DNA from: Kaistia defluvii
GTDB lineage: Bacteria; Pseudomonadota; Alphaproteobacteria; Rhizobiales; Kaistiaceae
Reading direction: 5' to 3'
DNA: 64,000 nt
Assembly (NCBI RefSeq): GCF_026343955.1
Contig: NZ_JAPKNI010000004.1
Location: 372,001 to 436,000 of the forward strand
Shown here: positions 1-8,817 of the stretch, in pieces
Numbering within the stretch: position 1 is the first letter of the stretch
Layout of the letters: every line of letters begins with the position of its first letter
Made by a program: the position numbers and the translations under genes
The notes under the pieces: model-generated
The model's input: the letters and a program-made list of their open reading frames with translations, nothing else
What the model was told of the DNA's origin: nothing
Databases searched by the model: none

Positions 1-1584
1 CAGCGTCTGACGCTCCAGAAGCGACAAGGCCTCCTCGATATTGCGGCGCTGCTCGGTCTGGTCCGCCTCGAACCGGGACAACAGGAGGATCGATATGTTG
101 CGGGCAGTCGGTTTGAATTCCTTGACGTATTTGACAAGGAACAACACCTTCAGCACCCGCACGGCAAAATCATCGCCAAGGTTCTTTTCAGCCAGTTGGA
201 TTGACTGCTGAACCGATGATTTCAGGGCGGTGCGAATCCCCTCAAACATCAGGTCAAAGGTCGCCAGCCCCCCAACCGGCGTGTCGGCCAGCTTTTTGGC
301 CACCTCCTGAAACACCCCCAGCATAGAGCGTTCGCCGACCGAGCTGTGCTTACCCTCAAACGCGTTATGCTGCGAGAGGCCCATGATCGCGCGCTGGAAC
401 AGGTCATACTGGTAGTTCGGGAACGGGTAGCTCGCGACGAACTGGTCTTTTCCGGAGAAGTTCCTGAACTTGAAAGAATTATCGCCGAAATCGAACAAAG
501 TGCGCAGGTTGTTTTCCTCAGCATCATAAAGATTGCCAAGGGTGATCTGACCAGCCTCGGTCTTGGCCAGCAGACGGCGCTGGATAACTTCGGCCACATC
601 CTGAGAGTTCAGCGGCATCCGGTTGGCAAAGCGCGCCTGGATTTTCGAGAAGTCATTTTCTTGCTGCGCCGTCAGATCCCCGATGACCGAACCCATGTCC
701 TGCTGGGCGGTGACGACAATCCAGGCCTGCCCCTTGCACTTCGTGTTCAGGCTTTCGGCAATGGTTTGCAGGTTCGTCATGAGCTTGACGTTGTCGGCGA
801 TATACTGCCCCACCTCATCGACGAAGAAATTCAGCCGGAACCTCGGCCCCTGCGCATCGATCCACGACTTCACCATATTGGCGAAATCCTCGATCGAAAC
901 CTTCGTATCCTTACGATACTGGCCAAGAATATCCTTGACCTCATCGCCCGTGACCTCGGCAAAGGCGGCGGCAATGTGCTTACCTTCCATCAGAGCCTGT
1001 TCGCGTCCGCGCTCCCAAGGCTTTCCGGAAGATTGCGCAAAGGCCGCCTTGAAGGCATCGAGCTTGCCGCGACTGTCCAGATCACGCTCGAACTGCGCGA
1101 TATGCGGGAGCTTGCCATAGTAGCCGCACATCTCGTCAAAGACCTTCTGGAAGACGGCGAGAAGCGCATCGACATCCGCCTTCGAGATCACATCCGCCTT
1201 CTGGTCGATATTGAACAAGACCGACCGGGATGGAATCGACACTGCCTTGCGCAAAGCGCCCGCCAGCATCGGGTTGCCCGCAAGCTTCCGCTCAAAGATT
1301 TCGACGGCACGCTGCCCTTCGACCTCGTCATTCTCCAGCAGAAGGGCGAGCATCTTCAGCAGGTGAGACTTACCTGACCCGAAGAAGCCAGAAATCCACA
1401 CGCCGTTCGCGGTATCATAATTGTTGTAGGCGTCGAGGAATTGCTCCAGCCGAGCGCCGATCTCATTGGTGATGACATATTCATCGAGCTCGGTCAGGAG
1501 GCTGGCCTTGTCGTCAGCCTTGATCACCCCATCGATCGAACGGTCGACCGGCTTGGCAAAGATATCACGCAGAAAAGTAGCCAT
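1..1584 (-). CDS. brxC: BREX ATPase BrxC (N-terminal 528 residues, runs off left edge)
   Basis: BrxC is the large P-loop ATPase of type 1 BREX phage defence, which combines host DNA methylation with a block to phage replication. The minus-strand frame starts at the ATG at 1584 and stays open to base 1, so only the N-terminal part is visible. It opens with IFAKPVDRSIDGVIKADD and has a Walker A motif, GFFGSGKSHLL, at about residues 66-76. A Walker B-like segment, FFVDEVGQYI, follows later. The start lies 3 bp after the brxB stop, and the order brxR-brxA-brxB-brxC is the usual type 1 order. The methylase pglX, the phosphatase-like pglZ and brxL are expected further left, outside the window. Family assignment is by recognition of the conserved N-terminus and the gene order. 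Confidence 0.9.
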   Translation of the reverse strand, partial: MATFLRDIFAKPVDRSIDGVIKADDKASLLTELDEYVITNEIGARLEQFLDAYNNYDTANGVWISGFFGSGKSHLLKMLALLLENDEVEGQRAVEIFERKLAGNPMLAGALRKAVSIPSRSVLFNIDQKADVISKADVDALLAVFQKVFDEMCGYYGKLPHIAQFERDLDSRGKLDAFKAAFAQSSGKPWERGREQALMEGKHIAAAFAEVTGDEVKDILGQYRKDTKVSIEDFANMVKSWIDAQGPRFRLNFFVDEVGQYIADNVKLMTNLQTIAESLNTKCKGQAWIVVTAQQDMGSVIGDLTAQQENDFSKIQARFANRMPLNSQDVAEVIQRRLLAKTEAGQITLGNLYDAEENNLRTLFDFGDNSFKFRNFSGKDQFVASYPFPNYQYDLFQRAIMGLSQHNAFEGKHSSVGERSMLGVFQEVAKKLADTPVGGLATFDLMFEGIRTALKSSVQQSIQLAEKNLGDDFAVRVLKVLFLVKYVKEFKPTARNISILLLSRFEADQTEQRRNIEEALSLLERQTL

Positions 1585-1587
1585 CGG

Positions 1588-2193
1588 TCAGACCTCGTAA
1601 TTCATGATATTGAACGCGCGGTAGTATTTGTCGTCATGGAGTAAGCCGAACAATTCCAGCGATGCTCCTGTCGCCAGCGCGTGCTTGTATTTTCCCGGAA
1701 AGAACATGACCGTCGGGCGATCTTTCGCGGTGCTTTGCAGGTTGTTGAGTACGTTGTGCGACCGTAGGTAGGGGTAAACCTCGCCTACGCCTGACAGGAA
1801 GATCACGTCGTGCGGGACTTCTTCGATGTGCCGCGCAATCTCTGGAATGAGGTGTGCCTGCGGGTCCAGAACCCCCTGCAACAGTTCCTTGAGCTCCGCC
1901 TTTTCCGTTTCGGCTTCAACCTCAAGGATCTGCTCGAAGATACCCCGGTCTTCGAGGATCCTGATCGAAAGATCATAGAGATCAATATCAAGTACGCGCA
2001 CACCGGCGTGGCTCAGCCGGGCGATCAGATCCTCGCGATCCTCGCCCAGGCTCAGTCCGTCTTCGGCATCAAAAGCGCAGATAAAAAAGGGAACCTCGTT
2101 TCCCAGCCCTTGCTTTTGCAAGAACCGATCGCTGGAAACTACCCTGAATAGGTGCTCGGCGCGGGCGCGCCGATCAGTTTTCGTGCCCACCAT
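1588..2193 (-). CDS. brxB: BREX protein BrxB (DUF1788)
   Basis: This 201-residue protein matches BrxB (DUF1788), a core component of type 1 BREX whose biochemical role is not established. Typical features are a central segment with FLSGVGEVYPYLRSH and a C-terminal FFPGKYKHA followed by a conserved LFG and YYRAFNI ending. Its ATG overlaps the brxA stop by one base (TAATG) and its stop is 3 bp before brxC, so the genes are translationally coupled. Length is normal for the family. Confidence 0.9.
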   Translation of the reverse strand: MVGTKTDRRARAEHLFRVVSSDRFLQKQGLGNEVPFFICAFDAEDGLSLGEDREDLIARLSHAGVRVLDIDLYDLSIRILEDRGIFEQILEVEAETEKAELKELLQGVLDPQAHLIPEIARHIEEVPHDVIFLSGVGEVYPYLRSHNVLNNLQSTAKDRPTVMFFPGKYKHALATGASLELFGLLHDDKYYRAFNIMNYEV

Positions 2194-2795
2194 TACCCCC
2201 CATTTCCGGGAAAGACCTGCAAGTCCGCCGGATTACTCTCCTCAATCAGCCGCTTCATGCGCCCCGATAACCAAATCGGCTGAATTCTACCCTCGACGCT
2301 TATCAAACCAACTTCACGTAGTATCCGAAACAAGACCTGACGCAATTTTGCGCAGGTTGAAGCTGAAAGAGCGGCGAGGCCGGGATCGCTTTCAGCCTTC
2401 TCCGCGAGAAAGCGGTCAAAAACCTCATGGCCCAGGTCGAGCCGCCATGATTGGTAGCGTTCGCTGATCACCTCGACTGCGAATTCGTGGACAAAACGAT
2501 AGGTCCGGCAGACCGCCAGCCACATCATCGCCTGCTGCTCGGCGCGGTCAGCCTCTACCGACAGGTAATGACGTTCGGCATCGGAGAGATGGCCTATCCG
2601 GTCGTACACTTCACGAAGCGCGCGGGTTTGCGAGGCCAGTTTGGGTAAGGATGACGCGCCCTGGGCCAGCAAACGCTCACGAGCAGATGCCCAGTTCTCA
2701 CCGGGTTGATAAGCTTGAGCAATCACGATGCTCTCATTGAGCATCAGCCCGCCCACGCCAAAGGACATCCGATATTTCGCTGCGGCCACCATCAT
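2193..2795 (-). CDS. brxA: BREX protein BrxA (DUF1819)
   Basis: This 200-residue protein is BrxA (DUF1819), a small DNA-binding component of BREX. The conserved N-terminus YRMSFGVGGLMLNES and the central RTYRFVHEFAVEVI stretch support this. Its start overlaps the stop of the upstream regulator gene by four bases (ATGA), and its stop overlaps the brxB start, so all four genes form one transcription unit. No truncation is seen. Confidence 0.88.
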   Translation of the reverse strand: MMVAAAKYRMSFGVGGLMLNESIVIAQAYQPGENWASARERLLAQGASSLPKLASQTRALREVYDRIGHLSDAERHYLSVEADRAEQQAMMWLAVCRTYRFVHEFAVEVISERYQSWRLDLGHEVFDRFLAEKAESDPGLAALSASTCAKLRQVLFRILREVGLISVEGRIQPIWLSGRMKRLIEESNPADLQVFPGNGG

Positions 2796-3694
2796 TTAGG
2801 TACCGCCCCGCTTGCTGTGTCAGCCTCATCGAACTCATGCTGTGCACGCTCAAGGGCGGCGGCAACCTCGTCTTCGTCAGCCGCAACGATATGCTGGGTC
2901 CGGGGATCACGCAGCCTAGCCCCATCAAGGAGTCCTAGCCGCTTGAGCACATAGAACAGCATGGCGTAGCGAACTGTCAGCACAGCGCGCCCGTCCGCCA
3001 TGTTGTAATCCTTTGCGACCACCGCCTGCTGACCGACCGACAGATCAGGATGCGGCACAAGGGTGATATCGAAGGTTTCCTGCCACAGCCGGTCCTGTGC
3101 CGCAGCAGCACCTGGCTCGCCCAACTCGCCGAATCCAAGGACACGCGAGAGCAGGAAATCCTTGAAGCGCTCCGTTTCATGGCACCAGGCCCGCACATGC
3201 CAGCGCAGACCATCAAAGCCGAAGGCATGCGGGGTAATACGCCGCCATGCCGGATCGGGCCGATCGCGGTTCATGGATTGGTAGTGAAGGTCCAGCGACC
3301 TTTCCTCCCGCACTGCCGCCAGAACTGAACGCAGAACTTCGATATCGACCTTACGGCGCAAAGTCAGAGCGATATCCATGTCAGGCGGGGCAGCGAGCCA
3401 GTTCGCCCCCGCGTCGGCGAAACCTTCCGCCATCGATCGAAGCCGCATGAGATAGGCGTCCGGGTCCGGATCTAGAAACACCGGCTGAAATTCCGGGCCG
3501 GCTACGTAGCGGCGAGCGCTTTTGTCATAGACCGCATTCTGCGGCGCACGCTCCTGATAATGGGTCAAGTCCTTTGACGCCTGCGGAACGGAGACGCCAA
3601 ACGTATCGATCAGGTCAGAGCGATTAACACCCCCCTCCCAGAACAGGCGGAATTCGATGAACTCCAACCGCCTCTCGACACCCCATTTCAGCAT
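2792..3694 (-). CDS. brxR: WYL-domain transcriptional regulator of the BREX operon (BrxR/CapW type)
   Basis: This is a winged-helix plus WYL-domain regulator at the head of the BREX operon. The family represses defence operons by binding inverted repeats in their promoter. I placed the start at the ATG at 3694, giving MLKWGVERRLEFIEFRLFWEG, because that matches the family N-terminus and has a GGGACG ribosome site; a longer GTG start at 3739 would fall inside the putative operator. The winged helix covers roughly residues 5-75 (NRSDLIDTFGVSVPQASKDL) and the WYL region lies around residues 130-220. The stop overlaps the brxA start by four bases. Confidence 0.85.
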   Translation of the reverse strand: MLKWGVERRLEFIEFRLFWEGGVNRSDLIDTFGVSVPQASKDLTHYQERAPQNAVYDKSARRYVAGPEFQPVFLDPDPDAYLMRLRSMAEGFADAGANWLAAPPDMDIALTLRRKVDIEVLRSVLAAVREERSLDLHYQSMNRDRPDPAWRRITPHAFGFDGLRWHVRAWCHETERFKDFLLSRVLGFGELGEPGAAAAQDRLWQETFDITLVPHPDLSVGQQAVVAKDYNMADGRAVLTVRYAMLFYVLKRLGLLDGARLRDPRTQHIVAADEDEVAAALERAQHEFDEADTASGAVPK

Positions 3695-3726
3695 TGCTCG
3701 TCCCGCCGCACTTGAAAGGATAAAAA

Positions 3727-3757
3727 GTATATGGGACACCTTGCGATGTCCGTATAT
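3727..3757 (-). promoter_or_regulatory. candidate BrxR operator and promoter
   Basis: Upstream of brxR there is an inverted repeat, GGACA at 3734-3738 and TGTCC at 3747-3751, flanked on both sides by GTATAT. On the minus strand a TATACT sequence lies at its downstream edge and could be a -10 box. Position and symmetry fit autorepression by the WYL regulator; this is inference. Confidence 0.4.
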
Positions 3758-3960
3758 TTTCTATTCTAACAAACCTCAAACTGTCAAGCCCGAGGAAGGC
3801 CGGATGCGCACCGTGTCACCGTGCACAAACACGACGGGGCAAAAACGCTATCGAAGTCGGTCAGCCTGGACGTGGGCAGGGCCACGACATCTTCGATGCC
3901 GACACGGTCAATGTCGATTGCAGCCAATGCTACGGCGTGATCGTACAGTGCCGTCAAACC

Positions 3961-4932
3961 CTATTTTCGCCGGGCCAGCCCTGTCAGCGATCGTGCCAGG
4001 CTCAACAACCGCCGAGACGCCGGATTGTCGTTTTGCGCGGACCAGACCATGCTGAACGGCAGCACCTCATCCGCAAGTTCCCGGTAGGTGATCCCTGGAA
4101 ACTGGGCGACGGTTGTTGCTTCGCTCGTCAGAGTGAGGCCGCGACCGAGAGCGACCAGCGATAGGATATTGTCGCGGCCGACCTGCTGAGACTGAATATC
4201 GAGATGGCGGCCGAGACCGGCAAGGTGAGCAACCAAATAGTCGTGGATCTCCTGACCCGGCGCAACGTCACTCACAATGAACCGCTCGGAGACCAAATCG
4301 CCCCATCCAAGTTCCGGCTTGCCCGTCAAAGGGTGGTTATCGGGCAGCACCACGAAAACCTTCTCGCACCATAAATGCTCCGCCTCACAGCCATCCCATG
4401 CCGCGGTTCCCGTGATGAATGCGACGTCCAGACAAAGTTTCCGGACAGCCGCGATGTGCTCGGGCGGATTGCCGTCAATAAGGTCGACCTGCACGTTCGG
4501 GTGGCGCGTGCCGAAGGCACGCAACAGATCGAACAGAAATCCTGACGCAAGGGACGAAAATATCCCGACCTTGATCAGCCCTTGCTCCGCCCGGCCAACC
4601 GCCGCCACCTTGGTCACCCCAATGTCGATCTGGCGAAGAGCATGGCGAGCGTTGCGCAGGAATTCCCGCCCGGCAACGGTCAACCGCACCCCGCCAGCAT
4701 GGCGCATGAAAAGCGACGCCCCGAGTTCATCTTCGAGATCACGGATTCGTCGGCTGATGGAGGATTCCTGCACAGAAAGCGCGGCAGCAGCCTTGCGAAA
4801 ACTCCCATAATCGACGGCGGCCACAAAATATCGCAACTGGTTCAGCCGGACCGCAGATGTGCCGGGTCTCCCCTCAACGACTTTTGTGAGGCTATCATCA
4901 GGCGAGGTCTGATTGTTCCCGATCACAGCCAT
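3961..4932 (-). CDS. LysR-family transcriptional regulator
   Basis: This 323-residue protein has an N-terminal LysR winged helix (about residues 30-88: LNQLRYFVAAVDYGSFRKAA, then SISRRIRDLEDELGA) and a periplasmic-binding-like effector domain over the rest. LysR genes often sit at the end of this type of trb operon, and the neighbour divergent from it is a TetR gene. The ligand and targets cannot be read from the sequence. The ATG at 4932 gives a 29-residue extension before the HTH; a later start is possible. Confidence 0.88.
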   Translation of the reverse strand: MAVIGNNQTSPDDSLTKVVEGRPGTSAVRLNQLRYFVAAVDYGSFRKAAAALSVQESSISRRIRDLEDELGASLFMRHAGGVRLTVAGREFLRNARHALRQIDIGVTKVAAVGRAEQGLIKVGIFSSLASGFLFDLLRAFGTRHPNVQVDLIDGNPPEHIAAVRKLCLDVAFITGTAAWDGCEAEHLWCEKVFVVLPDNHPLTGKPELGWGDLVSERFIVSDVAPGQEIHDYLVAHLAGLGRHLDIQSQQVGRDNILSLVALGRGLTLTSEATTVAQFPGITYRELADEVLPFSMVWSAQNDNPASRRLLSLARSLTGLARRK

Positions 4933-5033
4933 GGTGCATCATCCGAAACAGCGTTCGGTTTCTGACGGGCACCCCGCCATCATCAACGCGAAAATCGATC
5001 TGTGTGCGTTCATCGGCTCTCCGCACATCCTCA

Positions 5034-5052
5034 AACTAAACGACGTTCAGTT
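5034..5052. promoter_or_regulatory. candidate TetR operator, distal copy
   Basis: AACTAAACGACGTTCAGTT is a near-perfect 19-bp palindrome: its reverse complement differs at only a few positions. It lies between the divergent LysR and TetR genes, 88 bp upstream of the TetR start. A second, closely related copy lies at 5093-5111. Palindromes of this size are typical of TetR-family operators. Confidence 0.5.
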
Positions 5053-5092
5053 ACCGAATGCTGCTTCTTGACTTCCGCCCCGTCAACGCAAA

Positions 5093-5111
5093 AAGTAAAT
5101 GTCGTTTAGTT
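5093..5111. promoter_or_regulatory. candidate TetR operator, proximal copy
   Basis: AAGTAAATGTCGTTTAGTT matches the reverse complement of the distal palindrome at 16 of 19 positions. It sits 28 bp upstream of the TetR ATG, and its centre is 59 bp from that of the distal copy. Two related sites on one promoter region suggest autoregulation and control of the divergent LysR gene. Confidence 0.5.
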
Positions 5112-5139
5112 TTCACGACAAGTTGCAACAGGCATCCGC

Positions 5140-5769
5140 ATGGCCCGTCCCCGGAAAGAGCAAGAACTTGATATTGCTCGTCGCGCGATCGACGAAACGA
5201 TCCGGCTGCTGTCAGAACGTGGCGACCTCGACGTACCGCTGACTGCGGTCGCGCACGCCATCGGTTGCACAGCGCCAGCGCTTTACGGCCATTTCCGCAA
5301 CAAAAGCGCCTTGTTGCGCGCCGTTCGGGACGAAGGTTTCAACCAGCTCTACAGAGAAAAGCTGGCCGTCTTCCAGCAGATGCGCGGCAATCCATTCGGC
5401 TATTTGCGTGATGGCAGCTATGCCTATGTCCGCTTTGCCCTCGAAAGCCCCACGCTGTACCGACTGATGTTCACACCGCCGCCACGGCTCGGAGTCAGCG
5501 ATGATCCATGGTCGGGCGAAGCTGGAAGACAGATACTAATTCTATTGCTGACGGGACTTCGCTGCTCTCAGGACCAAGGCTTTTTGCCCGGCATGGATCT
5601 GAGCCGTTACAGCTTCATGTTCTGGTCAACGGTACACGGCGCGGTGAGCCTCACCCTTCAGAACCGGGAAATGGATCAGACCGCCAAATGGGATGCGACA
5701 CGAAAGGCCGTCGATACGTTGATGGAAATCATCGCCGCGACGCGCCATGACTCGCTCGGCACCTCATGA
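5140..5769 (+). CDS. TetR/AcrR-family transcriptional regulator
   Basis: A 209-residue TetR-type repressor. Residues 10-55 form the HTH (AVAHAIGCTAPALYGHFRNK is the recognition region), and the C-terminal part resembles the WHG/TetR_C_13 class of ligand domain. It is the only rightward gene in this part of the element and ends convergently, overlapping the last codons of the DUF2274 gene by six bases. The effector is unknown. The twin palindromes upstream are its likely operators. Confidence 0.88.
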   Translation: MARPRKEQELDIARRAIDETIRLLSERGDLDVPLTAVAHAIGCTAPALYGHFRNKSALLRAVRDEGFNQLYREKLAVFQQMRGNPFGYLRDGSYAYVRFALESPTLYRLMFTPPPRLGVSDDPWSGEAGRQILILLLTGLRCSQDQGFLPGMDLSRYSFMFWSTVHGAVSLTLQNREMDQTAKWDATRKAVDTLMEIIAATRHDSLGTS

Positions 5770-5985
5770 GCGAGACCTTCGGGCGCTGGCAAAGCCCCGA
5801 TCTGTCGCAATGAACCGTTCCAGCATCGGCACAATCAGCCTGACAGGATCGGCAGCGGGCTGGCCGGTTTCGCGAGCCAGCACTTCTGCATAGGCGGCAA
5901 GATCGCGGTGCAGCGGCCCCGGCAGTTCCACCGTCACCTTCACGGGCTTGTCTTCGATGAGGGGGCCGAGTTTCAGCTTCGTCAT
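5764..5985 (-). CDS. DUF2274 family protein at the end of the trb operon
   Basis: A 73-residue protein beginning MTKLKLGPLIEDKPVKVTVE, which is the recognisable start of DUF2274, a small protein of unknown function regularly placed after trbI in alphaproteobacterial ICEs and plasmids. It is spaced 2 bp from trbI and is the last gene of the transfer operon. Confidence 0.8.
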   Translation of the reverse strand: MTKLKLGPLIEDKPVKVTVELPGPLHRDLAAYAEVLARETGQPAADPVRLIVPMLERFIATDRGFASARRSRS

Positions 5986-5987
5986 GG

Positions 5988-7121
5988 TCAGTTCCTATAA
6001 GGTTCGAGTACGAGATCGCGGGTAATGATGACCCTGACCGGGTAGCCCGGCCGGATCGTCAGGGTCGGCGCGACCTGCAACTGGCGCTGGACGATCTGTT
6101 GCCCGGCCTGATTGATGGTATCCTGCGCTCCGTCGCGGATGGCGCGGATCAGACGATCCTCGTCGTCGGTCGCCAGTTCCGTGCCGATGCCGAGCAGCGT
6201 GGACAGCCCCGCCGCTTTCATCAGATCCCACCAGTGGTAATCAACGCCATCTTCCAGCCCGGCATAGCCGGAAGCGTCCGCACCGGGCTGGCGCTCCAGC
6301 ACGATGGAGCGGCCGTTGGGCAGGATCAGACGGTTCCAGACCAGCAGCACGCGGCGCTGACCGAATTGCACGCCCGCATCATACTGGCCGATGATGCGGG
6401 TTCCTTGCGGGATCAGCAGCAGACTGCCGGTCGGACTGTCATAGACATTCTCCGTCACCTGCGCGGTGATCTGCCCCGGCAGATCAGAGCGGATGCCGGT
6501 AATCATCGCCGCCGGAATCACTGCCCCGGCCTGCAGGATGTAGGGCGAGGCAGGCGCCATGATCCGATCCATGGCAACGGTCTGCCGATCCACAGGACCA
6601 TTGAGGAAAGCTGTGTGCCGGTCCTGCGTTTCAGGTTGGGCACCAAGGTCCGGCCCCACAAGCCCCGGAATCGTTGAGCCAGCTGTCGTCGCCACTCTTG
6701 GCCCGGACTGGAAGAACACGGTGCTAAGACGTGCGGCTTCTTCCTCGGCAAGCCGGCGCTCTTCGGCAGGATCGCGGGCAGGCGTCGCCATGGCGGGCGG
6801 CGTGACGGGCTGACCCCGGTTCTGGGCATCCAGGATCGGGCCACCGAGATCGCCCGGCAATGCCGGCCCCAGGACCGGCCCGGTATAATCCTTCGGCAGA
6901 CCTGCCAGTCCATCTGCCGTGGCGCGGTTCTCGGTCGAATAGAGTTCCTCACCGTTTCCGCTCATATCGCGCGTCTGGAGCGCATAGATCAGCGCCCCGC
7001 CGATGCCGAGGAGCGCAACAGCTCCGGCACCGGCCAGCATCTTGCGCGACAGGCGCGTGACGCGCGGCGGCTCGGCACGCAGACGCATCGGCGTTGGGTT
7101 GGTGGTAGCCTCTTCACTCAT
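5988..7121 (-). CDS. trbI: conjugal transfer protein TrbI (VirB10-like)
   Basis: TrbI is the VirB10-type scaffold that spans the cell envelope and links inner- and outer-membrane parts of the mating channel. The 377-residue protein has a cytoplasmic N-terminus, one membrane segment near residues 28-48 (rich in A, G and L), a proline-rich periplasmic stretch and a C-terminal VirB10 beta-barrel domain with the IPQGTRIIGQYDA and YHWWDLMKAAG signatures. The start overlaps the trbG stop by four bases. Confidence 0.92.
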   Translation of the reverse strand: MSEEATTNPTPMRLRAEPPRVTRLSRKMLAGAGAVALLGIGGALIYALQTRDMSGNGEELYSTENRATADGLAGLPKDYTGPVLGPALPGDLGGPILDAQNRGQPVTPPAMATPARDPAEERRLAEEEAARLSTVFFQSGPRVATTAGSTIPGLVGPDLGAQPETQDRHTAFLNGPVDRQTVAMDRIMAPASPYILQAGAVIPAAMITGIRSDLPGQITAQVTENVYDSPTGSLLLIPQGTRIIGQYDAGVQFGQRRVLLVWNRLILPNGRSIVLERQPGADASGYAGLEDGVDYHWWDLMKAAGLSTLLGIGTELATDDEDRLIRAIRDGAQDTINQAGQQIVQRQLQVAPTLTIRPGYPVRVIITRDLVLEPYRN

Positions 7122-8131
7122 GACGGTTGCTCCCCGGTTTTGGCGGGCTGGGCAGCTTGTCTTTGCTCGATGCGAACGATCCTGACCGTCTGCTGCTGCT
7201 TGCCGCTACCAAGACGCAGCTCAGCCGCTCCGAACAGCCGATCGACGATCAAGATGTTCTGGTGAACACGGGAATTGACGATCTGGGTCTCGCCCTCGGA
7301 ACCGATGACGAAGATCGGCGGCATCTCTCCCTGCACGATGCCGCGCGGGAAAACGACATAGACACGGCGGCCATCGTCGAAGACGGAAATCGGCCGCCAT
7401 GGCGGCGTATCTCCGGTCAGGCCGTAACGATAGTTGCGTGCCGCCTCGACCGGGATGATGGGTGCTGCCGGAACGGTCTGGCGCTGACCGGCAGGCAGCG
7501 CCGGATAAGACCAGGATACGGACGGCATGTAGAGCGCCTCACGGGCGCGCAGTTCGATCATGTAGGTGCGCCGATCGGTCGTCACCACGAGATTGGTTGA
7601 GATGTCGGATCGGGATGGTTTGACGAGAATATGGACCCGGCGCGACGTACCGCTCCCGCTCTCGGTATCGCCAATGATCCAGCGGGCGGTGTCTCCCGCC
7701 GCGATCGGTCCCGCGCCGGTCAGGCTTTCGCCCGGCTCTAGCGCGATATTGGTGATCTGTCCTGGTGCTGCATAGACCTGATAGAGCGCGCCTTCCGACC
7801 AGGGATAGATCTGGATGGCGTTATAGTAACCCTCGCGGCGCGGCTCGACGCGGGCGGCGGCATTGGCGTTCTCGACGCGGCCTGCCGGTGTTCCGGCAGC
7901 AGTGCCGCCGCGTGCGACCGTCCAGGCCGGCGGCGTGTGAAGCGGCCGAGGCCGGTCATCGGTGACGGCGGTCGGCACGACGGGCAACGCCGGCACATCG
8001 GCATCATAGCTGAACTGCGGCGCTTTGTTGGTGGCGCAGCCGGCGAGCATGGTGGCCGAAAGCAACAAAGCCGCGAAGGCGGGCTTTCGGAAAACCGGCA
8101 AGGCGGAATTGCGGGAAAACGCGATGGTCAT
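7118..8131 (-). CDS. trbG: P-type conjugative transfer protein TrbG (VirB9-like)
   Basis: TrbG is the VirB9 homologue that binds TrbI in the outer-membrane core complex. I chose the ATG at 8131 because it overlaps the trbF stop as ATGA; it gives a lipoprotein-type signal ending in ATMLAGC near residue 33, so the mature protein is probably lipid-anchored. The C-terminal half contains the VirB9 fold with DGRRVYVVFPRGI. A longer frame to 8152 exists but lacks the coupling signal. Confidence 0.9.
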   Translation of the reverse strand: MTIAFSRNSALPVFRKPAFAALLLSATMLAGCATNKAPQFSYDADVPALPVVPTAVTDDRPRPLHTPPAWTVARGGTAAGTPAGRVENANAAARVEPRREGYYNAIQIYPWSEGALYQVYAAPGQITNIALEPGESLTGAGPIAAGDTARWIIGDTESGSGTSRRVHILVKPSRSDISTNLVVTTDRRTYMIELRAREALYMPSVSWSYPALPAGQRQTVPAAPIIPVEAARNYRYGLTGDTPPWRPISVFDDGRRVYVVFPRGIVQGEMPPIFVIGSEGETQIVNSRVHQNILIVDRLFGAAELRLGSGKQQQTVRIVRIEQRQAAQPAKTGEQPS

Positions 8132-8817
8132 TGGCTCATCTCCCGCGACCATGAAATTGCATTGACGTAGATGCCGAGCGGATTGGCGCGCAGACGCTCG
8201 GCATCGCGCGGCGTCTGGATCACGATGGTCAGGATCGCGGTCCAGCGCTCGGTCGTGGAAAGCTGCCCGTTCTCATAGTGACGCTCGGTCCAGGCGACGC
8301 GGAAGCTGTCGTTCGAGGCGCGTATGACGCTGGAAACCTCGACTGCGATCTGCTGGCGGCCGACACGGGTGAACGGATCATTGGCGCGGGCATAGTCGTT
8401 GAGCGCGGCTGCTCCCCTATCCGTGGTGAACTCATAGGCGCGCAGCCAGTTCTGGCGCACGATGATGGCGTCCGCCGGGATCGAGCGCGTCTGCTCGATG
8501 AAACGGCCAAGATGGAAGGCGATCTGCGGATCGGTCGGACGGTAATCGGCGGTGGCTGCGGCGACGGTCTGGGCTTGGCCGAGATTATCGACCTGCACCA
8601 CCCAGGGCACGACGGTCCCTCGCGCCGATTGCAGAACGAGCGCGGCAGCGAAGCCCGCCGAGAGGATCAGCGAGCCGAAGGCCATATAGCGCCAGTTCTT
8701 GGCCTGCACGCGAGCCGAGCCGATGCGCTCGTCCCAGACTTGTGCGGCTTTCTGGTAAGGCGTCTCGGGTTCGGGCGATTTGCCGTAATGGGTCGCTGGA
8801 CGTCTGAAGATGTTCAT
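8128..8817 (-). CDS. trbF: conjugal transfer protein TrbF (VirB8-like)
   Basis: TrbF corresponds to VirB8, an inner-membrane assembly factor of the type IV secretion channel. The 229-residue protein has a cytoplasmic N-terminus (TPYQKAAQVWDERIGSAR), one membrane helix near residues 45-63 and a periplasmic VirB8-type domain ending NPLGIYVNAISWSREM. It overlaps both neighbours by four bases, as expected for coupled translation. Confidence 0.92.
   Translation of the reverse strand: MNIFRRPATHYGKSPEPETPYQKAAQVWDERIGSARVQAKNWRYMAFGSLILSAGFAAALVLQSARGTVVPWVVQVDNLGQAQTVAAATADYRPTDPQIAFHLGRFIEQTRSIPADAIIVRQNWLRAYEFTTDRGAAALNDYARANDPFTRVGRQQIAVEVSSVIRASNDSFRVAWTERHYENGQLSTTERWTAILTIVIQTPRDAERLRANPLGIYVNAISWSREMSQ

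Noticed and set aside
346..1377. Long plus-strand open frame of 343 residues
   Set aside because: It is antisense to brxC, has arginine/leucine-rich composition without a domain, and the minus strand is clearly coding.
3758..3960. Possible gene between brxR and the LysR gene
   Set aside because: Several short frames exist but none has a plausible start, domain or codon pattern.
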